Shown in pieces: positions 29,682 to 35,912 of a stretch of DNA of 35,912 bases. The stretch comes from Paenibacillus mangrovi (GTDB taxonomy: Bacteria; Bacillota; Bacilli; Paenibacillales; Paenibacillaceae), in NCBI RefSeq assembly GCF_022898935.1, contig NZ_JALIRP010000021.1, positions 1 to 35,912 on the forward strand, in the 5' to 3' direction. Position 1 is the stretch's first letter. Every line of letters begins with the position of its first letter. Made by a program: the position numbers and the translations under genes. The notes below the pieces were generated by a model. The model did no database searches and was not told the DNA's origin. It saw only the letters and a list, made by a program, of their open reading frames with translations.

Positions 29682-29721
29682 ACCGTCACTTTTGCGCCAG
29701 TTCACCGTCAAGTTACCGCCA
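29682..29721 (-). promoter_or_regulatory. Phased direct repeats downstream of the ArpU-like gene
   Basis: ACCGTCA at 29682-29688, ACCGTCA at 29704-29710 and ACCGCCA at 29715-29721: 22 and 11 bp apart, two turns and one turn of the helix. The middle copy lies in GTTCACCGTCAA, which occurs again at 28578-28589. Likely operator for the neighbouring late regulator. Confidence 0.45.
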
Positions 29722-29725
29722 CTTT

Positions 29726-30106
29726 TTAGATGATTCCACATAACTTTAAATGCTCGGCTATTGTATCGACCCCTACCCCTATGCGCCGGTCAATGGTTCG
29801 TTCACTACGATGCTCACTCCAAAATAGATTAATTGTGCTCAAATACTTCTGCCCCTTTAGGTAACGGTGTTCGAAGATTCTTTTGACTTCATCATCTAAT
29901 ATAAGGCCAAATGCTGTATCAATTTCATCCACAATATTTCCCCATTCTGTATATAGCTGCCTTTGTTTCTCGTTCAGCTCTTCTTTCTTTGCCAACTCTT
30001 GAATTGTCCGCCGCATTTTAGGATAACGTTCGAGTAAATTCTTCACCGTGAGGCGTTCAACGTCCGTTATGCTTTGATATAACTCCATTTGCTCCACCGC
30101 CCCCAT
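29726..30106 (-). CDS. ArpU/RinA-like late transcription regulator
   Basis: 126 residues: ERLTVKNLLERYPKMRRTIQ, ELAKKEELNEKQRQLYTEWG, IVDEIDTAFGLILDDEVKRI, then FEHRYLKGQKYLSTINLFWS and SERTIDRRIGVGVDTIAEHL. The second half has the helix-turn-helix of sigma-region-4-like phage regulators of the ArpU/RinA group (...I..RYL.G.....TI......S..TI.R....A...A..L). Position at the end of the early operon, before the late genes, fits. Repeats at 29682-29721 and 28578-28589 are possible binding sites. ATG at 30106; an ATG 18 bases further in also has a ribosome site. Confidence 0.65.
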   Translation of the reverse strand: MGAVEQMELYQSITDVERLTVKNLLERYPKMRRTIQELAKKEELNEKQRQLYTEWGNIVDEIDTAFGLILDDEVKRIFEHRYLKGQKYLSTINLFWSEHRSERTIDRRIGVGVDTIAEHLKLCGII

Positions 30107-30127
30107 AGGTACACCCCTTAATTATTC

Positions 30128-30463
30128 TTAACTCATTTTTTCTTTCCATAGATTGTATCCAGACACCCAGGCGAAGCCTCTGTTCCTCCGCCCAGGTTCC
30201 TCGATGATATAAGACAATCCCTTTCTCACGAATAGATCAGGTTCGACTCGTAGATTTCCATATTTAGTTCTGATGGACTTATATTTTGAAATTTCGGCAT
30301 ATGGGCAGACAACAAGTTTTAGCCTCATAATTGGGCACCCCTTCTGGATCAAACGACCGAGCGAATTTTCAATCATTTGCAGGGCTACCGTATTCATTTG
30401 AGAATATTGGTTATTATTGCTGCCAGAGATCTCGGCTTGCAGTTTTTCAACAGCTGCTTGCAT
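30128..30463 (-). CDS. Early protein of unknown function
   Basis: 111 residues. A helical start (MQAAVEKLQAEISGSNNNQY, then MIENSLGRLIQKG) and a beta-rich end: CPIMRLKLVVCPYAEISKYK, YGNLRVEPDLFVRKGLSYII, EEPGRRNRGFAWVSGYNLWK. No family recognised. GAGGTG precedes ATG 30463. Overlaps the next upstream gene by 17 bases. Confidence 0.6.
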   Translation of the reverse strand: MQAAVEKLQAEISGSNNNQYSQMNTVALQMIENSLGRLIQKGCPIMRLKLVVCPYAEISKYKSIRTKYGNLRVEPDLFVRKGLSYIIEEPGRRNRGFAWVSGYNLWKEKMS

Positions 30464-30659
30464 ACGTATCACCTCTCATGATTTCATGATCATTGATCCA
30501 ACTTCCAAGACGATGACTAAACTCCTGAATACCGCCCTCGATCTCTTCAGGATCCAAACCTCCAAATTCCAATTCGAGTTCCTTGCGATCAGGAACATGA
30601 CCGGTTGCCAGTGTTCTGGATTTTAAATATTCGAATACAGTCCATCTGTTTTGAACCAA
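30447..30659 (-). CDS. Early protein of unknown function (helical)
   Basis: 70 residues: MVQNRWTVFEYLKSRTLATG, HVPDRKELELEFGGLDPEEI, EGGIQEFSHRLGSWINDHE. The pattern of a helix, a DRKELELEF step and a second helix suggests a small winged helix or HTH fold. TTG start at 30659 with AAGGAGG 7 bases upstream. Function unknown. Confidence 0.6.
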   Translation of the reverse strand: MVQNRWTVFEYLKSRTLATGHVPDRKELELEFGGLDPEEIEGGIQEFSHRLGSWINDHEIMRGDTYASSC

Positions 30660-30673
30660 ATCAATCCCTCCTT

Positions 30674-31033
30674 TTAACTCATATTTTTCAGATTTCTAAC
30701 CCCATCACCACGACGGAAGCCCAGTATCCTGCCCTCTTCATCAGTGATCTTACTGTGATCTATATCTTCGCTGAACCGCGCCCAAAATGGCACGTATCGA
30801 AATTGACTTTTTTCAGCTGCGTTGTAGACATAGGCATCTGGGCTTTCCCTGTTTTGCACCGGGCATCCGATCTCTTTGCAACGTGTATATGGAAGCAAAA
30901 TGTCCGCCGTAGGCGCTAGCTTAGTCCATCTGCCATCCCACACCCACTCACCATCTATTTCAACCTGATATGGGATTAAGCAAGGCTTTCCGCTTGCCTG
31001 GGCCTGTACCTTATTGAGCCAGAGTTTACGCAT
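30674..31033 (-). CDS. Early protein with paired cysteines, unknown function
   Basis: 119 residues: MRKLWLNKVQAQASGKPCLI, PYQVEIDGEWVWDGRWTKLA, ILLPYTRCKEIGCPVQNRES, and DEEGRILGFRRGDGVRNLKN. Cysteines at 18, 58 and 63 could bind metal, but spacing does not fit a standard zinc ribbon. GGTGG before ATG 31033; overlaps the replication gene by 8 bases, so translation is probably coupled. Confidence 0.6.
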   Translation of the reverse strand: MRKLWLNKVQAQASGKPCLIPYQVEIDGEWVWDGRWTKLAPTADILLPYTRCKEIGCPVQNRESPDAYVYNAAEKSQFRYVPFWARFSEDIDHSKITDEEGRILGFRRGDGVRNLKNMS

Positions 31034-32048
31034 GCTCCCGTCCACCTTTATTTGCCTGCATTTCTTGGGCTATGCGCATCATCGCTTCAAATTCATCATC
31101 CGAAACATTTGGACCCGTATTTGTCGGTTCTACAACTGGGTTATGGGGCTTATTGCTGCCTCCTTTGTATCCCTTGTTTCCACGTCCGTCCTTTTTCATA
31201 TCGAGGACCAGCCTTGGGAATTTGTCGCGGAATGAGGAAGCACTAAGCACGTTTTTGTACCAAAAATCATCTTTAACTACCCAATCCATTACCTTCTGGA
31301 TCAGCTGCAAATCGGATTGCTTGTCGTTCTCCACCAGCTTGCGGAAGTCATCGGACCAGGTTTGTAAGTTTGTATTAGCAGTTAAGTGTTCCAGCCCCTC
31401 AGATTCGGCCATTTGGTCAACTTTGCCTTTAAAGTAAAGTGACATGCGGTAATAAGTGCTGTCCTCATCGTAAATCCGTTTTTTCCTCTCATTTTGTTTC
31501 GATGAATCGGAAACGGAAGAGTCTGGATTTGCCAGAGGCGAATCTGAAGGAGTCTCTTTTTCTTTTTTATTTCCTTTCCTTTCCTTTACTTTACTTTCCT
31601 TTCCTTGCATTGCTTCTGCATTGCTTGTGGAATGCAAATGCATCATCTCTGCATCTGTATACTCCCCATCATCAACCTGCTTTTCCTTGTCCCACCTGGC
31701 TCTAGCAGCTGCTGAGCGCTTCGCCTTAACCTCTTCTCTTTTATCCATTCTTCTGTTCAATGAATTGCTCCAGAACGATTTACCGTCCGATGTAAACAGG
31801 TGGAATTCATTGATGCAGTCCATGATGAACTCTTGGACTCTTTTACTATCAGCCTGCAATTGCAATGCAAATGCATTAAATGTGTATTTGGATTGCATGT
31901 CTAATTTATAGCCATCTGAATCACGCATCATTTCGACAAGCATCCAATACCAGCCATAACCTTCGGCCCCGTACACACCACGCATTGCTGATATTTTGGG
32001 ATCATGGCGCGCATTGGAATCGTGTGAAAAATAATAGGCTTCTTTCAT
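31026..32048 (-). CDS. DnaD-like phage replication protein
   Basis: 340 residues. Residues 1-105 (AYYFSHDSNARHDPKISAMR, GVYGAEGYGWYWMLVEMMRD, FALQLQADSKRVQEFIMDCI, LFTSDGKSFWSNSLNRRMD) form the Lin1244/Lin1753 (DUF4373-type) N-terminal winged helix of replisome organisers. A polar Lys/Glu/Ser linker (about 106-190) leads to a C-terminal helical domain (LQTWSDDFRKLVENDKQSDL, KVMDWVVKDDFWYKNVLSAS, FRDKFPRLV). It probably opens the phage origin and recruits the host helicase. No separate DnaC-like loader is present. The A/T-rich linker DNA could hold the origin. Confidence 0.85.
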   Translation of the reverse strand: MKEAYYFSHDSNARHDPKISAMRGVYGAEGYGWYWMLVEMMRDSDGYKLDMQSKYTFNAFALQLQADSKRVQEFIMDCINEFHLFTSDGKSFWSNSLNRRMDKREEVKAKRSAAARARWDKEKQVDDGEYTDAEMMHLHSTSNAEAMQGKESKVKERKGNKKEKETPSDSPLANPDSSVSDSSKQNERKKRIYDEDSTYYRMSLYFKGKVDQMAESEGLEHLTANTNLQTWSDDFRKLVENDKQSDLQLIQKVMDWVVKDDFWYKNVLSASSFRDKFPRLVLDMKKDGRGNKGYKGGSNKPHNPVVEPTNTGPNVSDDEFEAMMRIAQEMQANKGGREHA

Positions 32049-32139
32049 GCGCCCTTTTCACCTCTACTTTTCATGTGGCTTCTCGCTCTTATTAATAATT
32101 TGTGATAATATATAGACATAGAATTTTTTTTCAAACGGA
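32049..32139. other. Short AT-rich gap
   Basis: 91 bases rich in A/T with TGTGATAAT (extended -10-like, plus strand, 32101-32109) ahead of the plus-strand terminator at 32141-32167. Nothing else seen. Confidence 0.3.
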
Positions 32140-32373
32140 TCACGCTGGCAGGCGTGGTCTTTTTTTATTCCCTGAATCAAAACCGAACTTCTCAGGTATT
32201 TCACCAGGATCGCAGGATAACAACTTCACGTACAAAAACGAAATCCTCTGCTCGATTTCATTGACATGAACAAGATCCTTATCCTTAGACGCATCTATAT
32301 GTTGTGCGTAAAGTAGTCGAAGCTGTTTACGCAACATCCTCCGGTATAAATCTCTTTTAGTAAAAACGTCCAC
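32140..32373 (-). CDS. Small basic early protein
   Basis: 77 residues: MDVFTKRDLYRRMLRKQLRL, LYAQHIDASKDKDLVHVNEI, EQRISFLYVKLLSC, ending KKRPRLPA. Two amphipathic helices with basic N-terminal half; not recognised. GTG start at 32373 with GGAGGTTGTAAAA upstream. Its last codons overlap a plus-strand terminator hairpin (32141-32167). Confidence 0.55.
   Translation of the reverse strand: MDVFTKRDLYRRMLRKQLRLLYAQHIDASKDKDLVHVNEIEQRISFLYVKLLSCDPGEIPEKFGFDSGNKKRPRLPA
32141..32167 (+). terminator. Plus-strand terminator within the end of a minus-strand gene
   Basis: CACGC-tggcag-GCGTG followed by GTC and TTTTTTT on the plus strand. No plus-strand gene ends here. It may block transcription against the early operon or end a short RNA. 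Confidence 0.5.
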
Positions 32374-32385
32374 TTTTACAACCTC

Positions 32386-32691
32386 CTATTGGAACCTCAA
32401 ATGTATAGCTTCAAATGCGAGCCTTTTATTGACATCATCCAGACAATCCATATCCGACAAGTTCACTTTATTGCTTTCGTTGTATAAATGCAGAGCAAGA
32501 GCTAGCATAAACTTCTCTGATTTGCTCCATGGTCTTGAGATACGTTTTAATGCACTTACATTGATCGTTTCATTGACAACATCAATGTACTGGTTTGAGC
32601 AGTATCTTCTGAGCTTATGATGCTTCAGGAAAAGATTTAGTGTGCCCATCAAATACTTACTTTGGATAATACTCTGTGGAATGGTGTTCAT
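32386..32691 (-). CDS. Early protein of unknown function
   Basis: 101 residues: MNTIPQSIIQSKYLMGTLNL, FLKHHKLRRYCSNQYIDVVN, ALKRISRPWSKSEKFMLALA, LHLYNESNKVNLSDMDCLDD. Helical throughout; the SKSEKFMLALALHLYN block is reminiscent of small early proteins in Bacillus-group phages with no role assigned. AAAGGAG before ATG 32691, overlapping the previous stop by 4 bases. Confidence 0.6.
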   Translation of the reverse strand: MNTIPQSIIQSKYLMGTLNLFLKHHKLRRYCSNQYIDVVNETINVSALKRISRPWSKSEKFMLALALHLYNESNKVNLSDMDCLDDVNKRLAFEAIHLRFQ

Positions 32692-32837
32692 TCATTAAGC
32701 TCCTTTCGTCTTAATTCTTCTTCGAGTTCAAAAATAATTTCATCCAGCTCTGAATCGTTGCAAACTTCCTTCATCTTGATTGTTTTGATTAAACGTTGCC
32801 TTGCAGCAATTCGCTGTAAGAGACGTTCAGGTGTCAT
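32688..32837 (-). CDS. Small early protein
   Basis: 49 residues: MTPERLLQRIAARQRLIKTI, KMKEVCNDSELDEIIFELEE, ELRRKELNE; helical and charged. The ATG at 32837 overlaps the stop of the 24-residue ORF upstream (ATGA) and has GGTGG 8 bases before it. A longer frame back to 32888 exists but runs through that ORF in another frame. Confidence 0.55.
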   Translation of the reverse strand: MTPERLLQRIAARQRLIKTIKMKEVCNDSELDEIIFELEEELRRKELNE

Positions 32838-32908
32838 ACAAACACCACCATATCTCCACGGGAACGGCGGCCGATTGGTAGTAAACAATTAATACGTAAT
32901 TGATTCAT
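32834..32908 (-). CDS. 24-residue coupled leader ORF
   Basis: MNQLRINCLLPIGRRSRGDM then VVFV. AAGGAGC lies about 9 bases before ATG 32908, and its TGA overlaps the ATG of the next gene, so translation is probably coupled. It may be a leader peptide or a genuine micro-protein. Confidence 0.5.
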   Translation of the reverse strand: MNQLRINCLLPIGRRSRGDMVVFV

Positions 32909-32921
32909 TTCATTGCTCCTT

Positions 32922-33200
32922 TCAGTTTGATGATTGTTCACTGAGCCAGATTTCTAAAAATTCTCTAGCTTCTCTAGCTGGAAAGTACCAGTCTCTTCCT
33001 ACCTTTTTTTTCACAAATCTTTTATCGAAAAAGAACGTTTTTTGAATCGTATTCCAGCTCATACAAGTTCTTTTTCTTAATTCAGCTGAGTCCCAAAAAA
33101 CAAGTTCAGAGTCAGCTTCTTTAACCAAAGCGGCAATTTTTTCTCTACAAATCTTCATAACTTCTGACTCATCGACATTAACTGAGACAAGAGTACTCAC
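32922..33200 (-). CDS. DUF771-like DNA-binding protein
   Basis: 92 residues: VNVDESEVMKICREKIAALV, FWDSAELRKRTCMSWNTIQK, TFFFDKRFVKKKVGRDWYFP, AREAREFLEIWLSEQ. The L...T.MSWNTI.....D.RF.....G..W.FP...A..FL..W pattern is that of DUF771/excisionase-like (MerR-type) phage proteins. Probably a DNA-binding accessory factor of the early operon; excisionase is possible. GTG start at 33200 with AAAGGATGG upstream. Confidence 0.7.
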   Translation of the reverse strand: MSTLVSVNVDESEVMKICREKIAALVKEADSELVFWDSAELRKRTCMSWNTIQKTFFFDKRFVKKKVGRDWYFPAREAREFLEIWLSEQSSN

Positions 33201-33226
33201 GTCTTACCATCCTTTCCAAATAAAAT

Positions 33227-33439
33227 TCATGCTGTACTCTGGTTGTTTGAATCGAACAGATATTCCAGATCACACTCTGGAAAGAAGTGACACTTGATTT
33301 TGTATGCTTCATCATAATAAAATCTAAATCTTCCATTGATCTTATCGCTGACAGTTGCATATCTTACTTCAAGTAAATGCGCCAGATCGCCGACTGTAAC
33401 ATCATTCCTAGTCATTTCTGCACGAAGGTTTTTGTACAA
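33227..33439 (-). CDS. Cro-like repressor
   Basis: About 70 residues: LRAEMTRNDVTVGDLAHLLE, VRYATVSDKINGRFRFYYDE, AYKIKCHFFPECDLEYLF. A compact HTH_3 fold: helix 2 TVGDLAHLL, recognition helix YATVSDKINGR, then the F...EA..I...FFP...EYLF tail of phage Cro/Arc-like HTH proteins. The TTG at 33439 is favoured because GAGGTG lies 6 bases upstream; the frame extends to 33520 but would cover the operators. First gene of the early operon, transcribed from the 33492-33520 promoter. Confidence 0.75.
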   Translation of the reverse strand: MYKNLRAEMTRNDVTVGDLAHLLEVRYATVSDKINGRFRFYYDEAYKIKCHFFPECDLEYLFDSNNQSTA

Positions 33440-33463
33440 CTTTTGCACCTCCCTCCTGATGTT

Positions 33464-33520
33464 GAACGCAATTGCGTTCGGCCTAATCCAAACTATAGAC
33501 GCAATTGCGTTCATTGTCAA
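33464..33520 (-). promoter_or_regulatory. Early (Cro-side) promoter with palindromic operators
   Basis: -35 TTGACA (33520-33515), 17-bp spacer, -10 TATAGT (33497-33492), a near-consensus promoter. GAACGCAATTGCGTTC (33464-33479) is a perfect 16-bp palindrome; a near copy (33497-33512, sharing ACGCAATTGCGTTC) fills the spacer. Centres are 33 bp apart, three helical turns. Confidence 0.75.
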
Positions 33521-33538
33521 CGTTATTTTTCTAATTAT

Positions 33539-33616
33539 AAACGCATTATCGTATATATTTGTATTTACAGGGGATAATTTATATTGTAATATAAGCGTGT
33601 ATACGAAATATCGTAT
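33539..33616 (+). promoter_or_regulatory. Repressor promoter with operators
   Basis: -35 TTTACA (33564-33569), 17-bp spacer, -10 TAATAT (33587-33592). Operators AAACGCATTATCGTAT (33539-33554) and ATACGAAATATCGTAT (33601-33616) share ACG-N3-TATCGTAT; the latter covers the expected transcript start. The upper one also shares AACGCA with the Cro-side operators and lies 42 bp from the nearer of them. Confidence 0.6.
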
Positions 33617-33647
33617 ATTAAAAAGTGTTTAGGAAGGCGGACTTAAA

Positions 33648-34022
33648 TTGGAAAAAGCAGTGATTATAGATAAATTGATCGAAGAACAAGGTCTTAGTAG
33701 ACGAGCATTCGCTGAGAAAATCGGTTTGCCAGCTACGACACTACAATCAATGCTTTCAAGAGGTGTAGGGAAAGCCTCAATAGACAATGTAATTAAAGTT
33801 TGCAAAGGACTAGGTATTACCACAGATCAATTAGAGATGATGTCTCAGTACGGTACAACTGATATCAGTGAAATCGAAAAAAAAGATAAGTCTAACAAAT
33901 TGTCAGAAGAGCAAATTTTAACTTTGGCAGCCCACCAGATCGGTCATGATGGACCGCTATCCAATCAAGAATTAGAACAAATTAAGCTGGCCATGAAAAT
34001 TGCTCTATCTAAAAACAAATAA
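33648..34022 (+). CDS. HTH repressor (ImmR/CI-like)
   Basis: 124 residues. Residues 5-65 are an HTH_XRE domain: IIDKLIEEQGLSRRAFAEKI, GLPATTLQSMLSRGVGKASI, DNVIKVCKGLGITTDQL. The rest is a polar linker and a helix (LSNQELEQIKLAMKIALSK) rather than an S24 peptidase. Paired with the ImmA-like gene downstream, so inactivation is expected by ImmA proteolysis. TTG start with AGGAAGGCGG upstream. It probably represses the divergent early promoter. Confidence 0.85.
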   Translation: MEKAVIIDKLIEEQGLSRRAFAEKIGLPATTLQSMLSRGVGKASIDNVIKVCKGLGITTDQLEMMSQYGTTDISEIEKKDKSNKLSEEQILTLAAHQIGHDGPLSNQELEQIKLAMKIALSKNK

Positions 34023-34057
34023 CAATTCAACTTGGTTAATTCTGGAGGACTCGCCTA

Positions 34058-34528
34058 ATGATCTCATACGATAATTTGGCTAAAGACATTAACATAATGT
34101 TTGATGACCAGGCGGATTTACCTTTACGATTTAAGGGAATGTACATTGAAACTTCAGACAAACAAATGATCCTTGTTAGTAAGTACATAAGAAGTGCAAC
34201 CGAAAAAAAGTGTGTGTTAGCTGAGGAGATCGGACACTTTCATAAAACTGTTGGAAACATAGTAGATCAACAAATAATAGATAATAAAAAACAAGAAGAA
34301 ACTGCACGTAGATGGGCCTATGAAAAACTGGTTCCACTAGAAGGGATAATTAGCGCTTCTAAAGCTGGAGTAAAAAACCGGTTTGAGTTGGCTGATCATT
34401 TGGATATCATCGAGGATTTTTTGGATGAAGCAATTGAATTCTACCGGAGGAAATATGGTTTATTATTAAATTTCGATGAGAAGTATGTTATTTATTTTGA
34501 TCCATTGGGTGTTATCGAATATTTTTAG
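34058..34528 (+). CDS. ImmA/IrrE-like anti-repressor
   Basis: 156 residues: MISYDNLAKDINIMFDDQAD, LRFKGMYIETSDKQMILVSK, then VLAEEIGHFHKTVGNIVD. LAEEIGH replaces the first His of HExxH (EEIGH), a variant common in phage ImmA-like proteins; the following HFHK and later Glu residues may complete the site. ETARRWAYEKLVPLEGIISA is the family helix after the metal site. It likely cleaves or inactivates the upstream repressor to induce the phage. Confidence 0.8.
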   Translation: MISYDNLAKDINIMFDDQADLPLRFKGMYIETSDKQMILVSKYIRSATEKKCVLAEEIGHFHKTVGNIVDQQIIDNKKQEETARRWAYEKLVPLEGIISASKAGVKNRFELADHLDIIEDFLDEAIEFYRRKYGLLLNFDEKYVIYFDPLGVIEYF

Positions 34529-34534
34529 TACAGG

Positions 34535-34566
34535 CTTGCATTCACACCGCTGCAAGGCGGTTTAAC
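34535..34566 (+). terminator. Terminator-like hairpin after the ImmA-like gene
   Basis: ACCGC-tgcaag-GCGGT followed by TTTAAC, overlapping a second pairing CTTGCA / TGCAAG. Short T-run, so moderate at best. It separates the repressor operon from int. Confidence 0.4.
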
Positions 34567-34578
34567 ATATATATCAAT

Positions 34579-34592
34579 AGAACATTTGTTCT
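34579..34592 (+). promoter_or_regulatory. Symmetric LexA box upstream of the integrase
   Basis: AGAAC-ATTT-GTTCT is a perfect inverted repeat that fits the Bacillota LexA/DinR operator (GAAC-N4-GTTC). It ends just before the integrase ribosome site (TTGGAGG, 34596-34602), so bound LexA would block or shadow the int promoter. Integrase induction during SOS would link excision to DNA damage. Confidence 0.65.
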
Positions 34593-34608
34593 GATTGGAG
34601 GTAGTATA

Positions 34609-35796
34609 ATGGCAAACTATAAAAAGCATAAAACTGGATGGGAGTATCGTTTGAAGTACAAAGATCCGTTTACAAAGAAGACAAGGGAAAAATCCGAAAG
34701 AGGATATCGAACAAAGCCAGAAGCAGAAATGGCAGCGGCTGATTTTCTAAAAAAAGTTAAACAAGGTTACGGAATGGATGAGGATGTAAGCTTGGTAAAC
34801 TATTTAGATATGTGGATGACAGAGTACAAAAAAGGTACAATTCGAAAAAACACTTTCGAATTACACCAAAACAATATAAAAAACCACATTGCTCCTTACT
34901 TTCAAAATTTAATGCTTCGAGAGCTCAATCCGGAAATGTACCAAAAGTTTCTCAATCATCTTACCAGCAAAGGTTATAGCAAGCGGACTGTTGAAATAGT
35001 CCATGGTACTATGCATAACGCCATGGAAAAAGCAGTTAACCTCTATAAGCTGGAAAAGAATCCGTGTATTGGTGTGGAAATTAAAGGCGAGAAGAAAAAT
35101 AACGAAATTCAATTTATTGAGTCAAAAGATATACCTAATTTTTTACAAGCAGCACACCAATATGGATACATTTATTGGATTTTTTTCAAAGTATTAATAG
35201 AAACAGGGATAAGAAAAGGAGAAGCAGCAGCTTTAAAATGGACTGACATCGACTTTAAGAACCAGACCATTAAGATTGATGAAACACTTGATTTTACGGC
35301 ATCAGAAAGCAAAGAGTTGTTTGGTGATCCTAAAACTTTCCGATCTAACCGTACCATCCGTATTAGCCAATCTCTTGTCAATGATCTTAAATATCATGCG
35401 AATTGGCAGAATCAAAATAAACTCAATTTGAAAGACCTATATAAGCACGATCTAAATTTGGTTTTATGCCGAAACGATGGAAACTTCATGCCTAAATCGA
35501 GCTTGTTTAACTCCTTCGAACGCATTTGTATGAGAGCTAAATTACCTAAGTTACCGATCCACTCTCTAAGACATACATGTGCGGTGCTACTCCTTGAATC
35601 AGGTGCAGACATGAAATATGTTCAGGAACAACTAGGACACGGAAGTATTCAAATAACTTCAGATGTGTATGCCCATATATCTAAAAAAATTGAAGAGCAA
35701 AACATTGCAAGGTTTGAGGAGTATACAAAGAACATTTTGAATCAGAATTTAAATTATGGGGGGCGTTCTGGGGGCACGACTCAATTCAACGATTAA
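34609..35796 (+). CDS. int: Tyrosine integrase
   Basis: 395 residues, full length for a Bacillota phage integrase. N-terminal arm-binding AP2-like domain (GWEYRLKYKDPFTKKTREKS, about 10-50), core-binding SAM-like domain (LVNYLDMWMTEYKKGTIRKN, about 62-150), then the catalytic domain: TGIRKGEAAALKW (Arg202), HSLRHTCAVLLLESGADMKY (His318, Arg321), GHGSIQITSDVYAHIS (His344, Tyr354). It carries out attP/attB recombination. GGAGG lies 7 bases before ATG 34609. The Gly-rich C-terminus (NYGGRSGGTTQF) is encoded by G-rich repeats shared with the left arm. Confidence 0.95.
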   Translation: MANYKKHKTGWEYRLKYKDPFTKKTREKSERGYRTKPEAEMAAADFLKKVKQGYGMDEDVSLVNYLDMWMTEYKKGTIRKNTFELHQNNIKNHIAPYFQNLMLRELNPEMYQKFLNHLTSKGYSKRTVEIVHGTMHNAMEKAVNLYKLEKNPCIGVEIKGEKKNNEIQFIESKDIPNFLQAAHQYGYIYWIFFKVLIETGIRKGEAAALKWTDIDFKNQTIKIDETLDFTASESKELFGDPKTFRSNRTIRISQSLVNDLKYHANWQNQNKLNLKDLYKHDLNLVLCRNDGNFMPKSSLFNSFERICMRAKLPKLPIHSLRHTCAVLLLESGADMKYVQEQLGHGSIQITSDVYAHISKKIEEQNIARFEEYTKNILNQNLNYGGRSGGTTQFND

Positions 35797-35815
35797 TCAC
35801 CTCGAAATGCCCCCC
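35757..35815. repeat. Candidate integrase arm-type sites, right
   Basis: GGGGGGC (35758-35764), GGGGGC (35770-35775) and an inverted copy GCCCCCC (35809-35815). The first two lie inside the 3' end of int, so the Gly-rich integrase C-terminus is partly dictated by DNA sites. They match the G-rich repeats at 161-196. Confidence 0.5.
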
Positions 35816-35821
35816 ACACAA

Positions 35822-35856
35822 AAAACCCCTCACACCATACGGCGCAAGGGATTTTA
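35822..35856 (+). terminator. Terminator-like hairpin between int and att
   Basis: AAAACCCCT and AAGGGATTTT pair around CACACCATACGGCGC with one mismatch, giving an A/T-flanked hairpin after int. It may also serve the host gene that ends in the att repeat. Confidence 0.45.
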
Positions 35857-35857
35857 A

Positions 35858-35912
35858 GATTAGTACAGCGTCATGTATTGATCGCGTTCCCATTGATGAA
35901 CTTGCGTGCGGT
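35858..35912. repeat. Right attachment-site repeat (att core, copy 2)
   Basis: Exact copy of positions 1-55, starting 62 bases after the integrase stop codon, the usual place for attP next to int. The host gene would enter from beyond the right edge on the minus strand and end with the TAA inside the repeat. A 55-bp identical end can also be an assembly overlap of a circular contig, but its position beside int and its coding character favour an att site. Confidence 0.8.

Larger units (their letters stand above)
29214..29725. other. 512-base non-coding region with tRNA-like ends and hairpins
   Basis: No convincing gene. Reading left to right it holds two tRNA-like 3' segments (29440-29462 and 29512-29539), a large hairpin (29628-29667) and three phased repeats (29682-29721). 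A 102-codon frame crosses it, but its residues over the tRNA-like parts are what tRNA sequence yields when translated. Confidence 0.5.

Noticed and set aside
1..35912. 55-bp terminal repeat as an assembly k-mer overlap of a circular contig
   Set aside because: Cannot be excluded (55 is a common k), but the repeat lies immediately beside int and holds a plausible coding end, so att is preferred.
1..35912. CRISPR array
   Set aside because: No regularly spaced repeats with unique spacers; repeats seen are end sites, operators and boundary palindromes.

Overview
The window is a complete, integrated temperate phage of a Gram-positive host. It is bounded by an exact 55-bp direct repeat (1-55 and 35858-35912) with a tyrosine integrase next to the right copy. 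Strong Shine-Dalgarno sites, TTG/GTG starts, a GH25 endolysin with an SLH-like tail, ImmR/ImmA-type lysogeny control and Bacillota-type LexA boxes point to Bacillota, most likely Paenibacillaceae (inference). The virion is contractile: HK97-fold capsid, P27-type small terminase, sheath, tube, baseplate J and spike.

Layout, right to left, because most genes are on the minus strand: integrase (34609-35796, +) behind a symmetric LexA box; repressor and ImmA-like protein (33648-34528, +); a divergent early operon (33439 to 29726) with a Cro-like protein, small unknown proteins, a DnaD-like replication protein and an ArpU-like late regulator; a 0.5-kb non-coding stretch with tRNA-like 3' ends and phased repeats; a recombinase, HNH nuclease and ParB-methyltransferase; then packaging, capsid, connector, tail, baseplate, fibre, holin and endolysin (26719 to 7065). 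The left end carries small accessory genes, among them a LexA DNA-binding domain without a protease domain.

The unexpected part is 2382-7029. It sits directly after the late-operon terminator. Its ends carry three ~20-bp repeats each, in inverted orientation: dispersed on the left and abutting on the right. They closely resemble the TnsB-binding ends of Tn7. There is no transposase in the window, so this looks like a cargo-only Tn7-like element. Inside it, two methyltransferases, a WGR-like protein, a membrane-anchored protein and a frameshifted small membrane gene are separated by recurring palindromic boundary sequences, giving a cassette-array look without an integron integrase or canonical attC sites.

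Other points: LexA-type boxes at three places (left-end divergent promoter, cargo methyltransferase promoter, integrase), and a likely plus-strand small RNA (26755-26852) inside the otherwise minus-strand packaging region. No search or folding program was run; family names come from reading the translations.
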